Shown here: positions 13,990 to 29,008 of the stretch, piece by piece
Position numbering within the stretch: position 1 is the stretch's first letter
Layout: each line of letters begins with the position of its first letter
Assembly (NCBI GenBank): GCA_040954595.2
Contig: CM082598.2
Location: forward strand, 8,680,001 to 8,744,000
Length of the DNA: 64,000 nucleotides
Direction of reading: 5' to 3'
Origin: Balanoglossus misakiensis
Lineage: Eukaryota; Hemichordata
Notes under the pieces: model-generated
Database searches by the model: none
The model's input: only the letters and a program-made list of their open reading frames with translations
Told to the model about the DNA's origin: nothing
Position numbers and translations under genes: made by a program

Positions 13990-16499
13990 CTAGAATGGCC
14001 GCAATATATTCTCTTCCATCATTTCTCCCCTCCCAAGAATGGCGGCAATATATTCTCTGCCATCATTTCTCCCCTCCCAAGAATGGCGGCAATAAATTCT
14101 CTGCCATCGTTTCTCCCCTCCCAAGAATGGCGCCAACAAACTCTCAGCCCTTATTTCTCCCCTCCCATGAATGGCTGCAACAAACTCTCCGCCATTATTT
14201 CTCCCCTCCCAGGAATGGCGACAACAAACTCTCTGCCATCATTTCACCCCTCCCGAGAATGGCGGCAATAAATTCTCTGCCATCATTTCTCCCTTCCCAA
14301 GAATGGCGGCAACAAACTCTCTGCCATCATTTCTCCCCTCCCAAGAATGGCGGCAACAAACTCTCTGCCATCATTTCTCCCCTCCCGAGAATTGCGGCAA
14401 TAAATTCTCTGCCATCATTTCTCCCCTCCCAAGAATGGCGACAATAAATTCTCTGCCATCATTTCTCCCCTCCCTAGAATGGCGGCAGTATATTCTCTGC
14501 CATCATTTCTCCCCTCCCGAGAATTGCGGCAATAAATTCTCTGCCATCATTTCTCCCCTCCCAAGAATGGCGGCAACAAACTCTCTGCCATCATTTCTCC
14601 CCTCCCTAGAATGACGGCAGTATATTCTCTGCCATCATTTCTCCCCTCCCTAGAATGGCGGCAATATATTCTCTGCCATTATTTCTCCCCTCCCAAGAAC
14701 GGCGGCAATATATTCTCTGCCATCATTTCTCCCCTCCCAAGAATGGCGGCAATAAATTCTCTGCCATCGTTTCTCCCCTCCCAAGAATGGCGGCAATATA
14801 TTCTCTGCCATCATTTCTCACCTCCCAAGAATGGCGGCAATAAATTCTCTGCAATCGTTTCTCCCCTCCCAAGAATGGCGCCAACAAACTCTCAGCCCTT
14901 ATTTCTCCCCTCCCATGAATGGCTGCAACAAACTCTCCGCCATTATTTCTCCCCTCCCAAGAATGGCGACAACAAACTCTCTGCCATCATTTCTGCCCTC
15001 CCGAGAATGGCTTCAACAAACTCTCTGCCATCATTTCTCCCCTCCCTAGAATGGCGGCAACAAACTCTCAGCCCTTATTTCACCCCTCCCGAGAATGGCG
15101 GCAATAAATTCTCTGCCATCATTTCTCCCCTCCCAAGAATGGCGGCAACAAACTCTCTGCCATCATTTCTCCCCTCCCAAGAATGGCGGCAACAAACTCT
15201 CTGCCATCATTTCTCCCCTCCCGAGAATTGCGGCAATAAATTCTCTGCCATCATTTCTCCCCTCCCAAGAATGGCGACAATAAATTCTCTGCCATCATTT
15301 CTCCCCTCCCTAGAATGGCGGCAGTATATTCTCTGCCATCATTTCTCCCCTCCCGAGAATTGCGGCAATAAATTCTCTGCCATCATTTCTCCCCTCCCAA
15401 GAATGGCGGCAACAAACTCTCTGCCATCATTTCTCCCCTCCCTAGAATGGCGGCATTATATTCTCTGCCATCATTTCTCCCCTCCCTAGAATGGCGGCAA
15501 TATATTCTCTGCCATCATTTCTCCCCTCCCAAGAACGGCGGCAATATATTCTCTGCCATCATTTCTCCCCTCCCAAGAATGGCGGCAATAAATTCTCTGC
15601 CATCGTTTCTCCCCTCCCAAGAATGGCGGCAACAAACTCTCTGCCATCATATCTCCCCTTCCAAGAATGGCGGCAATAAACACTCCGCCATCATTTCTCC
15701 CCTCCCAAGAATGGCGGCAATAAACTCTCCGCCATCATTTCTCCCCTCCCAAGAATGGCGGCAACATACTCTCTGCCATCATTTCTCCCCTCCCAAGAAT
15801 GGCGACAACAAACTCTCTGCCATCATTTCTCCCCTCCCAAGAATGGCGGCAATAAACTCTCCGCCATCATTTCTCCCCTCCCAAGAATTGCGGCAACATA
15901 CTCTCTGCCATCATTTCTCCCCTCCCAAGAATGGCGATAACAAACTCTCTGCCATCATTTCTCCCCTCCCGAGAATTGCGGCAATAAATTCTCTGCCATC
16001 ATTTCTCCCCTCCCAAGAATGGCGACAATAAATTCTCCGCCATCATTTCTCCCCTCCCTAGAATGGCGGCAATATATTCTCTGCCATCATTTGTCCCCTC
16101 CCAAGAATGGCGGCGATATATTCTCTGCCATCATTTCTCCCCTCCCAAGAATGGCGGCAATAAATTCTCTGCCATCGTTTCTCCCCTCCCAAGAATGGCT
16201 GCAACAAACTCTCCGCCATCATTTCTCCCCTCCCAAGAATGGCGGCAATAAACTCTCCGCCATCATTTCTCCCCTCCCAAGAATGGCGACAACAAACTCT
16301 CTGCCATCATTTCTGCCCTCCCGAGAATGGCTTTAACAAACTCTCTGCCATCATTTCTCCCCTCCCTAGAATGGCGGCAATAAATTCTCTGCCATCATTT
16401 CTCCCCTCCCAAGAATGGCGGCAATATATTCTCTGCCATCATTTCTCCCCTCCCAAGAATGGCGGCAATAAATTCTCTGCCATCGTTTCTCCCCTCCCA
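13990..16499 (+). repeat. 2.5-kb block, first of three related copies
   Basis: The unit order here matches 23,815-26,324 and 26,499-29,008 at constant offsets of 9,825 and 12,509 bp, sharing rare units such as AAGAACGGCGG, ATGACGGCAG, GCGGCATTATATTC and AATAAACACTCCGCC. Differences are a few substitutions and a two-unit patch near 15,840-15,920, where the later copies have other unit types. It must share a recent ancestor with the tandem pair downstream. Confidence 0.85.
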
Positions 16500-19400
16500 A
16501 GAATGGCGGCAATAAATTCTCTGCCATCGTTTCTCCCCTCCCAAGAATGGCGCCAACAAACTCTCAGCCCTTATTTCTCCCCTCCCATGAATGGTTGCAA
16601 CAAACTCTCTGCCATCATTTCTGCCCTCCCGAGAATGGCTTCAACAAACTCTCAGCCATTATTTCTTTTCTCCCGAGAATGGCGGCAACAAACTCTCAGC
16701 CCTTATTTCACCCCTCCCGAGAATGGCGGCAATAAATTCTCTGCCATCATTTCTCCCCTCCCAAGAATGGCGGCAACAAACTCTCTGCCATCATTTCTCC
16801 CCTCCCAAGAATGGCGGCAACAAACTCTCAGCCCTTATTTCTCCCCACTCGAGAATGGCGGGAACAAATTCTCTGCCATCATTTCTCCCCTCCCAAGAAT
16901 GGCGGCAACAAACTCTCAGCCATCATTTCTCCCCTCCCAAGAATGGCGGCAACAAACTGTCAGCACTGATTTCTCCCCCCCCCCCAAGAATGGCGGCAAT
17001 ATATTCTCTGCCATCATTTCTCCCCTCCCAAGAATGGCGGCAACAAACTCTCTGCCATCATTTCTCCCCTCCCGAGAATTGCGGCAATAAATTCTCTGCC
17101 ATCATTTCTCCCCTCCCAAGAATGGCGGCAATAAATTCTCTGCCATCATTTCTCCCCTCCCTAGAATGGCGGCAGTATATTCTCTGCCATCATTTCTCCC
17201 CTCCCGAGAATTGCGGCAATAAATTCTCTGCCATCATTTCTCCCCTCCCAAGAATGGCGGCAACAAACTGTCAGCACTGATTTCTCCCCCCCCCCAAGAA
17301 TGGCGGCAATATATTCTCTGCCATCATTTCTCCCCTCCCAAGAATGGCGGCAACAAACTCTCTGCCATCATTTCTCCCCTCCCGAGAATTGCGGCAATAA
17401 ATTCTCTGCCATCATTTCTCCCCTCCCAAGAATGGCGGCAATAAATTCTCTGCCATCATTTCTCCCCTCCCTAGAATGGCGGCAGTATATTCTCTGCCAT
17501 CATTTCTCCCCTCCCGAGAATTGCGGCAATAAATTCTCTGCCATCATTTCTCCCCTCCCAAGAATGGCGGCAACAAACTCTCCGCCATCATTTCTCCCCT
17601 CCCAAGAATGGCGGCAATAAACTCTCCGCCATCATTTCTCCCCTCCCAAGAATGGCGGCAACAAACTGTCAGCACTGATTTCTCCCCCCCCCCCCCAAGA
17701 ATGGCGGCAATATATTCTCTGCCATCATTTCTCCCCTCCCAAGAATGGCGGCAACAAACTCTCTGCCATCATTTCTCCCCTCCCGAGAATTGCGGCAATA
17801 AATTCTCTGCCATCATTTCTCCCCTCCCAAGAATGGCGGCAATAAATTCTCTGCCATCATTTCTCCCCTCCCTAGAATGGCGGCAGTATATTCTCTGCCA
17901 TCATTTCTCCCCTCCCGAGAATTGCGGCAATAAATTCTCTGCCATCATTTCTCCCCTCCCAAGAATGGCGGCAACAAACTCTCCGCCATCATTTCTCCCC
18001 TCCCAAGAATGGCGGCAATAAACTCTCCGCCATCATTTCTCCCCTCCCAAGAATGGCGACAACAAACTCTCTGCCATCATTTCTGCCCTCCCGAGAATGG
18101 CTTTAACAAACTCTCTGCCATCATTTCTCCCCTCCCTAGAATGGCGGCAATAAATTCTCTGCCATCATTTCTCCCCTCCCAAGAATGGCGGCAATATATT
18201 CTCTGCCATCATTTCTCCCCTCCCAAGAATGGCGGCAATAAATTCTCTGCCATCGTTTCTCCCCTCCCAAGAATGGCGCCAACAAACTCTCAGCCCTTAT
18301 TTCTCCCCTCCCATGAATGGTTGCAACAAACTCTCTGCCATCATTTCTGCCCTCCCGAGAATGGCTTCAACAAACTCTCAGCCATTATTTCTTTTCTCCC
18401 GAGAATGGCGGCAACAAACTCTCAGCCCTTATTTCACCCCTCCCGAGAATGGCGGCAATAAATTCTCTGCCATCATTTCTCCCCTCCCAAGAATGGCGGC
18501 AACAAACTCTCTGCCATCATTTCTCCCCTCCCAAGAATGGCGGCAACAAACTCTCAGCCCTTATTTCTCCCCACTCGAGAATGGCGGGAACAAATTCTCT
18601 GCCATCATTTCTCCCCTTCCAAGAATGGCGGCAACAAACTCTCAGCCATCATTTCTCCCCTCCCAAGAATGGCGACAACAAACTGTCAGCACTGATTTCT
18701 CCCCCCCCCAAGAATGGCGGCAATATATTCTCTGCCATCATTTCGCCCCTCCCAAGAATGGCGGCAACAAACTCTCTGCCATCATTTCTCCCCTCCCGAG
18801 AATTGCGGCAATAAATTCTCTGCCATCATTTCTCCCCTCCCAAGAATGGCGGCAATAAATTCTCTGCCATCATTTCTCCCCTCCCTAGAATGGCGGCAGT
18901 ATATTCTCTGCCATCATTTCTCCCCTCCCGAGAATTGCGGCAATAAATTCTCTGCCATCATTTCTCCCCTCCCAAGAATGGCGGCAACAAACTCTCTGCC
19001 ATCATTTCCCCTCCCTAGAATGGCGGCAATATATTCTCTCCCATCATTTCTCCCCTCCCAAGAATGGCGGCAATATATTCTCTGCCATCATTTCTCCCCT
19101 CCCAAGAATGGCGGCAATAAAATCTCTGCCATCGTTTCTCCCCTCCCAAGAATGGCGGCAACAAACTCTCCGCCATCATTTCTCCCCTCCCAAGAATGGC
19201 GGCAACAAACTCTCCGCCATCATTTCTCCCCTCCCAAGAATGGCGGCAACAAACCCTCTGCCATCATTTCTGCCCTCCCGAGAATGGCGGCAATACATTC
19301 TCTGCCATCATTTCTCCCCTCCCAAGAATGGCGGCAACAAACTCTAAGCCCTTATTTCTGCCCTCCCGAGAATGGCGGCAATAAATTCTCATCCATCGTT

Positions 19401-22400
19401 TCTCCCCTCCCGAGAATGGCGGGAACAAACTCTCAGCCATCATTTCTCCCCTCCCGATAATGGCGGCAATAATTTCTCTGCCATGATTTCTCCCCTCCAA
19501 AGAATGGCGGCAACAAACTCTCTGCCATCATTTCTGCCCTCCCGAGAATGGCTTCAACAAACTCTCAGCCGTTATTTCTCCTCTCCCGAGAATGGCGGCA
19601 ATAAATTCTCTGCCATCATTTCTCCCTTCCCCAGAATGGCGGCAACAAACTCTCTGCCATCATTTCTCCCCTCCCAAGAATGGCGGCAACAAACTCTCAG
19701 CCCATATTTTTCCCGTCTCGAGAATGGCGGCAACAAAATCTATGCCATGATTTCTCCCCTCCCAAGATTGGCGGCAATAAATTCTCTACCATCATTTTAC
19801 CCCTCCCGAGAATGGCTTCAACAAACTCTCAGCCGTTTTTCCTACCCTCCCAAGAATGGCGGCAATACATTCTCTGCCATCATTTCTCCCCTCCCAAGAA
19901 TGGCGGCAACAAACTCTCAGCCATCATTTCTCCCCTCCCAAGAATGGCGGCAACAAACTCTCAGCCGTTATTACTCCCCTCCCAAGAATGGCGGCAACAA
20001 ACTCTCTGCCATCATTTCTCCCCTCCCAAGAATGGCGGCAACAAACTCTCAGTCGTTATTTCTCCCCTCCCGAGAATGGCGGGAACAAACTCTCAGCCAT
20101 CATTTCTCCCCTCCCGATAACGGCGGCAATAATTTCTCTGCCATGATTTCTCCCCTCCCAAGAATGGCGGCAATAAATTCTATGCCATCATTTCTCCCCT
20201 CCCGAAAATGGCGGCAACAAATTCTCAGCCGTTATTTCTCCCCTCACAAGAATGGCGGCAACAAACTCTCAGCCGTTATTTATCCCCTCCCTAGAATGGC
20301 GGCAATACATTCTCTGCCATCATTTCTCCCCTCCCGAAAATGGCGGCAACAAATTCTCAGCCGTTATTTCTCCCCTCACAAGAATGGCGGCAACAAACTC
20401 TCAGCCGTTATTTATCCCCTCCCAAGATTGGCGACAATAAATTCTCTGCCATCATTTCTCCCCTCCCGAAAATGGCGGCAACAAATTCTCAGCCGTTATT
20501 TCTCCCCTCACAAGAATGGCGGCAACAAACTCTCAGCCGTTTTTTATCCCCTCCCAAGATTGGCGACAATAAATTATCTGCCATCATTTCTCCCCTCCCA
20601 AGAATGGCGGCAACAAACTCTCAGCCGTTATATCTCCCCTCCCGAGAATGGCAGCAATTAATTCTCTGCCATCATTTCTCCCCTCACAGGGATGGCGGCA
20701 ATACATTCTCTGCCATCGATTCTCCCCTCCCAAGAATGGCGCCAACAAACTCTCAGCCCTCATTTCTCCCCTCCCATGAATGGCTGCAACAAACTCTCTG
20801 CCGTCATTTCTGCCCTCCCGAGAATGGCTTCAACAAACTCTCAGGCGTTATTTCTTCCCTCCCGAGAATGACGGCAACAAACTCTCAGCCCTTATTTCAC
20901 CCCTCCCGAGAATGGCGGCAATAAATTCTCTGCCATCATTTCTCCCCTCCCAAGAATGGCGGCAACAAACTCTCTGCCATCATTTCTCCCCTCCCAAGAA
21001 TGGCGGCAACAAACTCTCAGCCCTTATTTCTCCCCTCTCGAGAATGGCGGGAACAAATTCTCTGCCATCATTTCTCCCCTCCCAAGAATGGCGGCAACAA
21101 ACTCTCAGCCATCATTTCTCCCCTCCCAAGAATGGCGGCAACAAACTGTCAGCACTGATTTCTCACCCCCCCCCCAATAATGGCGGCAATATATTCTCTG
21201 CCATCATTTCTCCCCTCCCAAGAATGGCGGCAACAAACTCTCTGCCATCATTTCTCCCCTCCCGAGAATTGCGGCAATAAATTCTCTGTCATCATTTCTC
21301 CCCTCCCAAGAATGGCGACAATAAATTCTCTGCCATCATTTCTCCCCTCCCTAGAATGGCGGCAGTATATTCTCTGCCATCATTTCTCCCCTCCCGAGAA
21401 TTGCGGCAATAAATTCTCTGCCATCATTTCTCCCCTCCCAAGAATGGCGGCAACAAACTCTCTGCCATCATTTATCCCCTCCCTAGAATGGTGGCAGTAT
21501 ATTCTCTGCCATCATTTCTCCCCTCCCTAGAATGGCGGCAATATATTCTCTGCCATCATTTCTCCCCTCCCAAGAATGGCGGCAATATATTCTTTGCCAT
21601 CATTTCTCCCCTCCCAAGAATGGCGGCAATAAATTCTCTGCCATCGTTTCTCCCCTCCCAAGAATAGCGGCAACAAACTCTCTGCCATCATTTCTGCCCT
21701 CCCGAGAATGGCTTCAACAAACTCTCTGCCATCATTTATCCCCTCCCTAGAATGGTGGCAGTATATTCTCTGCCATCATTTCTCCCCTCCCTAGAATGGC
21801 GGCAATATATTCTCTGCCATCATTTCTCCCCTCCCAAGAATGGCGGCAATATATTCTTTGCCATCATTTCTCCCCTCCCAAGAATGGCGGCAATAAATTC
21901 TCTGCCATCGTTTCTCCCCTCCCAAGAATAGCGGCAACAAACTCTCTGCCATCATTTCTCCCCTCCCGAGAATTGCGGCAATAAATTCTCTGCCATCATT
22001 TCTCCCCTCCCAAGAATGGCGGCAACAAACTCTCTGCCATCATTTATCCCCTCCCTAGAATGGTGGCAGTATATTCTCTGCCATCATTTCTCCCCTCCCT
22101 AGAATGGCGGCAATATATTCTCTGCCATCATTTCTCCCCTCCCAAGAATGGCGGCAATAAATTCTCTGTCATCATTTCTCCCCTCCCAAGAATGGCGACA
22201 ATAAATTCTCTGCCATCATTTCTCCCCTCCCTAGAATGGCGGCAGTATATTCTCTGCCATCATTTCTCCCCTCCCGAGAATTGCGGCAATAAATTCTCTG
22301 CCATCATTTCTCCCCTCCCAAGAATGGCGGCAACAAACTCTCTGCCATCATTTATCCCCTCCCTAGAATGGTGGCAGTATATTCTCTGCCATCATTTCTC

Positions 22401-23640
22401 CCCTCCCTAGAATGGCGGCAATATATTCTCTGCCATCATTTCTCCCCTCCCAAGAATGGCGGCAATATATTCTTTGCCATCATTTCTCCCCTCCCAAGAA
22501 TGGCGGCAATAAATTCTCTGCCATCGTTTCTCCCCTCCCAAGAATAGCGGCAACAAACTCTCTGCCATCATTTCTGCCCTCCCGAGAATGGCTTCAACAA
22601 ACTCTCTGCCATCATTTCTCCCCTCCCTAGAATGGCGGCAATAAGTTCTCTGCCATCATTTCTCCCCTCCCTAGAATGGCCGCAATATATTCTCTTCCAT
22701 CATTTCTCCCCTCCCAAGAATGGCGGCAATATATTCTCTGCCATCATTTCTCCCCTCCCAAGAATGGCGGCAATAAATTCTCTGCCATCGTTTCTCCCCT
22801 CCCAAGAATGGCGCCAACAAACTCTCAGCCCTTATTTCTCCCCTCCCATGAATGGCTGCAACAAACTCTCCGCCATTATTTCTCCCCTCCCAAGAATGGC
22901 GACAACAAACTCTCTGCCATCATATCTGCCCTCCCGAGAATGGCTTCAACAAACTCTCTGCCATCATTTCTCCCCTCCCTAGAATGGCGGCAACAAACTC
23001 TCTGCCCTTATTTCACCCCTCCCGAGAATGGCGGCAATAAATTCTCTGCCATCATTTCTCCCCTCCCAAGAATGGCGGCAACAAACTCTCTGCCATCATT
23101 TCTCCCCTCCCAAGAATGGCGGCAACAAACTCTCTGCCATCATTTCTCCCCTCCCGAGAATTGCGGCAATAAATTATCTGCCATCATTTCTCCCCTCCCA
23201 AGAATGGCGACAATAAATTCTCTGCCATCATTTCTCCCCTCCCGAGAATTGCGGCAATAAATTATCTGCCATCATTTCTCCCCTCCCAAGAATGGCGACA
23301 ATAAATTCTCTGCCATCATTTCTCCCCTCCCAAGAATGGCGACAACAAACTCTCTGCCATCATATCTGCCCTCCCGAGAATGGCTTCAACAAACTCTCTG
23401 CCATCATTTCTCCCCTCCCTAGAATGGCGGCAACAAACTCTCTGCCCTTATTTCACCCCTCCCGAGAATGGCGGCAATAAATTCTCTGCCATCATTTCTC
23501 CCCTCCCAAGAATGGCGGCAACAAACTCTCTGCCATCATTTCTCCCCTCCCAAGAATGGCGGCAACAAACTCTCTGCCATCATTTCTCCCCTCCCGAGAA
23601 TTGCGGCAATAAATTATCTGCCATCATTTCTCCCCTCCCA

Positions 23641-26324
23641 AGAATGGCGACAATAAATTCTCTGCCATCATTTCTCCCCTCCCTAGAATGGCGGCAGTAT
23701 ATTCTCTGCCATCATTTCTCCCCTCCCGAGAATTGCGGCAATAAATTCTCTGCCATCATTTCTCCCCTCCCAAGAATGGCGGCAACAAACTCTCTGCCAT
23801 CATTTCTCCCCTCCCTAGAATGGCGGCAATATATTCTCTGCCATCATTTCTCCCCTCCCAAGAATGGCGGCAATATATTCTCTGCCATCATTTCTCCCCT
23901 CCCAAGAATGGCGGCAATAAATTCTCTGCCATCGTTTCTCCCCTCCCAAGAATGGCGCCAACAAACTCTCAGCCCTTATTTCTCCCATCCCATGAATGGC
24001 TGCAACAAACTCTCCGCCATTATTTCTCCCCTCCCAAGAATGGCGACAACAAACTCTCTGCCATCATTTCACCCCTCCCGAGAATGGCGGCAATAAATTC
24101 TCTGCCATCATTTCTCCCCTCCCAAGAATGGCGGCAACAAACTCTCTGCCATCATTTCTCCCCTCCCAAGAATGGCGGCAACAAACTCTCTGCCATCATT
24201 TCTCCCCTCCCGAGAATTGCGGCAATAAATTCTCTGCCATCATTTCTCCCCTCCCAAGAATGGCGACAGTAAATTCTCTGCCATCATTTCTCCCCTCCCT
24301 AGAATGGCGGCAGTATATTCTCTGCCATCATTTCTCCCCTCCCGAGAATTGCGGCAATAAATTCTCTGCCATCATTTCTCCCCTCCCAAGAATGGCGGCA
24401 ACAAACTCTCTGCCATCATTTCTCCCCTCCCTAGAATGACGGCAGTATATTCTCTGCCATCATTTCTCCCCTCCCTAGAATGGCGGCAATATATTCTCTG
24501 CCATCATTTCTCCCCTCCCAAGAACGGCGGCAATATATTCTCTGCCATCATTTATCCCCTCCCAAGAATGGCGGCAATAAATTCTCTGCCATCGTTTCTC
24601 CCCTCCCAAGAATGGCGGCAATATATTCTCTGCCATCATTTCTCCCCTCCCAAGAATGGCGGCAATAAATTCTCTGCCATCGTTTCTCCCCTCCCAAGAA
24701 TGGCGCCAACAAACTCTCAGCCCTTATTTCTTCCCTCCCATGAATGGCTGCAACAAACTCTCCGCCATTATTTCTCCCCTCCCAAGAATGGCGACAACAA
24801 ACTCTCTGCCATCATTTCTGCCCTCCCGAGAATGGCTTCAACAAACTCTCTGCCATCATTTCTCCCCTCCCTAGAATGGCGGCAACAAACTCTCAGCCCT
24901 TATTTCACCCCTCCCGAGAATGGCGGCAATAAATTCTCTGCCATCATTTCTCCCCTCCCAAGAATGGCGTCAACAAACTCTCTGCCATCATTTCTCCCCT
25001 CCCAAGAATGGCGGCAACAAACTCTCTGCCATCATTTCTCCCCTCCCGAGAATTGCGGCAATAAATTCTCTGCCATCATTTCTCCCCTCCCAAGAATGGC
25101 GACAATAAATTCTCTGCCATCATTTCTCCCCTCCCTAGAATGGCGGCAGTATATTCTCTGCCATCATTTCTCCCCTCCCGAGAATTGCGGCAATAAATTC
25201 TCTGCCATCATTTCTCCCCTCCCAAGAATGGCGGCAACAAACTCTCTGCCATCATTTCTCCCCTCCCTAGAATGGCGGCATTATATTCTCTGCCATCATT
25301 TCTCCCCTCCCTAGAATGGCGGCAATATATTCTCTGCCATCATTTCTCCCCTCCCAAGAACGGCGGCAATATATTCTCTGCCATCATTTCTCCCCTCCCA
25401 AGAATGGCGGCAATAAATTCTCTGCCATCGTTTCTCCCCTCCCAAGAATGGCGGCAACAAACTCTCTGCCATCATATCTCCCCTTCCAAGAATGGCGGCA
25501 ATAAACACTCCGCCATCATTTCTCCCCTCCCAAGAATGGCGGCAATAAACTCTCCGCCATCATTTCTCCCCTCCCAAGAATGGCGGCAACATACTCTCTG
25601 CCATCATTTCTCCCCTCCCAAGAATGGCGACAACAAACTCTCTGCCATCATTTCTCCCCTCCCAAGAATGGCGGCAATAAATTCTCTGCCATCGTTTCTC
25701 CCCTCCCAAGAATGGCGGCAACATACTCTCAGCCCTTATTTCTCCCCTCCCAAGAATGGCGATAACAAACTCTCTGCCATCATTTCTCCCCTCCCGAGAA
25801 TTGCGGCAATAAATTCTCTGCCATCATTTCTCCCCTCCCAAGAATGGCGACAATAAATTCTCCGCCATCATTTCTCCCCTCCCTAGAATGGCGGCAATAT
25901 ATTCTCTGCCATCATTTGTCCCCTCCCAAGAATGGCGGCGATATATTCTCTGCCATCATTTCTCCCCTCCCAAGAATGGCGGCAATAAATTCTCTGCCAT
26001 CGTTTCTCCCCTCCCAAGAATGGCTGCAACAAACTCTCCGCCATCATTTCTCCCCTCCCAAGAATGGCGGCAATAAACTCTCCGCCATCATTTCTCCCCT
26101 CCCAAGAATGGCGACAACAAACTCTCTGCCATCATTTCTGCCCTCCCGAGAATGGCTTTAACAAACTCTCTGCCATCATTTCTCCCCTCCCTAGAATGGC
26201 GGCAATAAATTCTCTGCCATCATTTCTCCCCTCCCAAGAATGGCGGCAATATATTCTCTGCCATCATTTCTCCCCTCCCAAGAATGGCGGCAATAAATTC
26301 TCTGCCATCGTTTCTCCCCTCCCA
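23641..26324 (+). repeat. 2,684-bp tandem duplication, copy 1 (61 units)
   Basis: This segment is followed immediately by a near-identical segment of the same length, exactly 61 units of 44 bp. The start is placed where AGAATGGCGACAATAAATTC recurs at 26,325, since the unit before it differs at several sites between copies. Shared private variants include TTTATCCCC at about 24,551 and 27,235. Confidence 0.93.
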
Positions 26325-29008
26325 AGAATGGCGACAATAAATTCTCTGCCATCATTTCTCCCCTCCCTAGAATGGCGGCAGTATATTCTCTGCCATCATT
26401 TCTCCCCTCCCGAGAATTGCGGCAATAAATTCTCTGCCATCATTTCTCCCCTCCCAAGAATGGCGGCAACAAACTCTCTGCCATCATTTCTCCCCTCCCT
26501 AGAATGGCGGCAATATATTCTCTGCCATCATTTCTCCCCTCCCAAGAATGGCGGCAATATATTCTCTGCCATCATTTCTCCCCTCCCAAGAATGGCGGCA
26601 ATAAATTCTCTGCCATCGTTTCTCCCCTCCCAAGAATGGCGCCAACAAACTCTCAGCCCTTATTTCTCCCATCCCATGAATGGCTGCAACAAACTCTCCG
26701 CCATTATTTCTCCCCTCCCAAGAATGGCGACAACAAACTCTCTGCCATCATTTCACCCCTCCCGAGAATGGCGGCAATAAATTCTCTGCCATCATTTCTC
26801 CCCTCCCAAGAATGGCGGCAACAAACTCTCTGCCATCATTTCTCCCCTCCCAAGAATGGCGGCAACAAACTCTCTGCCATCATTTCTCCCCTCCCGAGAA
26901 TTGCGGCAATAAATTCTCTGCCATCATTTCTCCCCTCCCAAGAATGGCGACAGTAAATTCTCTGCCATCATTTCTCCCCTCCCTAGAATGGCGGCAGTAT
27001 ATTCTCTGCCATCATTTCTCCCCTCCCGAGAATTGCGGCAATAAATTTTCTGCCATCATTTCTCCCCTCCCAAGAATGGCGGCAACAAACTCTCTGCCAT
27101 CATTTCTCCCCTCCCTAGAATGACGGCAGTATATTCTCTGCCATCATTTCTCCCCTCCCTAGAATGGCGGCAATATATTCTCTGCCATCATTTCTCCCCT
27201 CCCAAGAACGGCGGCAATATATTCTCTGCCATCATTTATCCCCTCCCAAGAATGGCGGCAATAAATTCTCTGCCATCGTTTCTCCCCTCCCAAGAATGGC
27301 GGCAATATATTCTCTGCCATCATTTCTCCCCTCCCAAGAATGGCGGCAATAAATTCTCTGCCATCGTTTCTCCCCTCCCAAGAATGGCGCCAACAAACTC
27401 TCAGCCCTTATTTCTTCCCTCCCATGAATGGCTGCAACAAACTCTCCGCCATTATTTCTCCCCTCCCAAGAATGGCGACAACAAACTCTCTGCCATCATT
27501 TCTGCCCTCCCGAGAATGGCTTCAACAAACTCTCTGCCATCATTTCTCCCCTCCCTAGAATGGCGGCAACAAACTCTCAGCCCTTATTTCACCCCTCCCG
27601 AGAATGGCGGCAATAAATTCTCTGCCATCATTTCTCCCCTCCCAAGAATGGCGTCAACAAACTCTCTGCCATCATTTCTCCCCTCCCAAGAATGGCGGCA
27701 ACAAACTCTCTGCCATCATTTCTCCCCTCCCGAGAATTGCGGCAATAAATTCTCTGCCATCATTTCTCCCCTCCCAAGAATGGCGACAATAAATTCTCTG
27801 CCATCATTTCTCCCCTCCCTAGAATGGCGGCAGTATATTCTCTGCCATCATTTCTCCCCTCCCGAGAATTGCGGCAATAAATTCTCTGCCATCATTTCTC
27901 CCCTCCCAAGAATGGCGGCAACAAACTCTCTGCCATCATTTCTCCCCTCCCTAGAATGGCGGCATTATATTCTCTGCCATCATTTCTCCCCTCCCTAGAA
28001 TGGCGGCAATATATTCTCTGCCATCATTTCTCCCCTCCCAAGAACGGCGGCAATATATTCTCTGCCATCATTTCTCCCCTCCCAAGAATGGCGGCAATAA
28101 ATTCTCTGCCATCGTTTCTCCCCTCCCAAGAATGGCGGCAACAAACTCTCTGCCATCATATCTCCCCTTCCAAGAATGGCGGCAATAAACACTCCGCCAT
28201 CATTTCTCCCCTCCCAAGAATGGCGGCAATAAACTCTCCGCCATCATTTCTCCCCTCCCAAGAATGGCGGCAACATACTCTCTGCCATCATTTCTCCCCT
28301 CCCAAGAATGGCGACAACAAACTCTCTGCCATCATTTCTCCCCTCCCAAGAATGGCGGCAATAAATTCTCTGCCATCGTTTCTCCCCTCCCAAGAATGGC
28401 GGCAACATACTCTCAGCCCTTATTTCTCCCCTCCCAAGAATGGCGATAACAAACTCTCTGCCATCATTTCTCCCCTCCCGAGAATTGCGGCAATAAATTC
28501 TCTGCCATCATTTCTCCCCTCCCAAGAATGGCGACAATAAATTCTCCGCCATCATTTCTCCCCTCCCTAGAATGGCGGCAATATATTCTCTGCCATCATT
28601 TGTCCCCTCCCAAGAATGGCGGCGATATATTCTCTGCCATCATTTCTCCCCTCCCAAGAATGGCGGCAATAAATTCTCTGCCATCGTTTCTCCCCTCCCA
28701 AGAATGGCTGCAACAAACTCTCCGCCATCATTTCTCCCATCCCAAGAATGGCGGCAATAAACTCTCCGCCATCATTTCTCCCCTCCCAAGAATGGCGACA
28801 ACAAACTCTCTGCCATCATTTCTGCCCTCCCGAGAATGGCTTTAACAAACTCTCTGCCATCATTTCTCCCCTCCCTAGAATGGCGGCAATAAATTCTCTG
28901 CCATCATTTCTCCCCTCCCAAGAATGGCGGCAATATATTCTCTGCCATCATTTCTCCCCTCCCAAGAATGGCGGCAATAAATTCTCTGCCATCGTTTCTC
29001 CCCTCCCA
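26325..29008 (+). repeat. 2,684-bp tandem duplication, copy 2 (61 units)
   Basis: This is the second copy of the block at 23,641. The few differences I could find are single substitutions, for example AATTTTCTGCC near 27,048 and TTTCTCCCATCCC near 28,735. At 29,009 the sequence leaves the duplication with an AGAATGGCGCCAAC unit. The near identity over 61 units implies a recent event or strong gene conversion. Confidence 0.93.
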
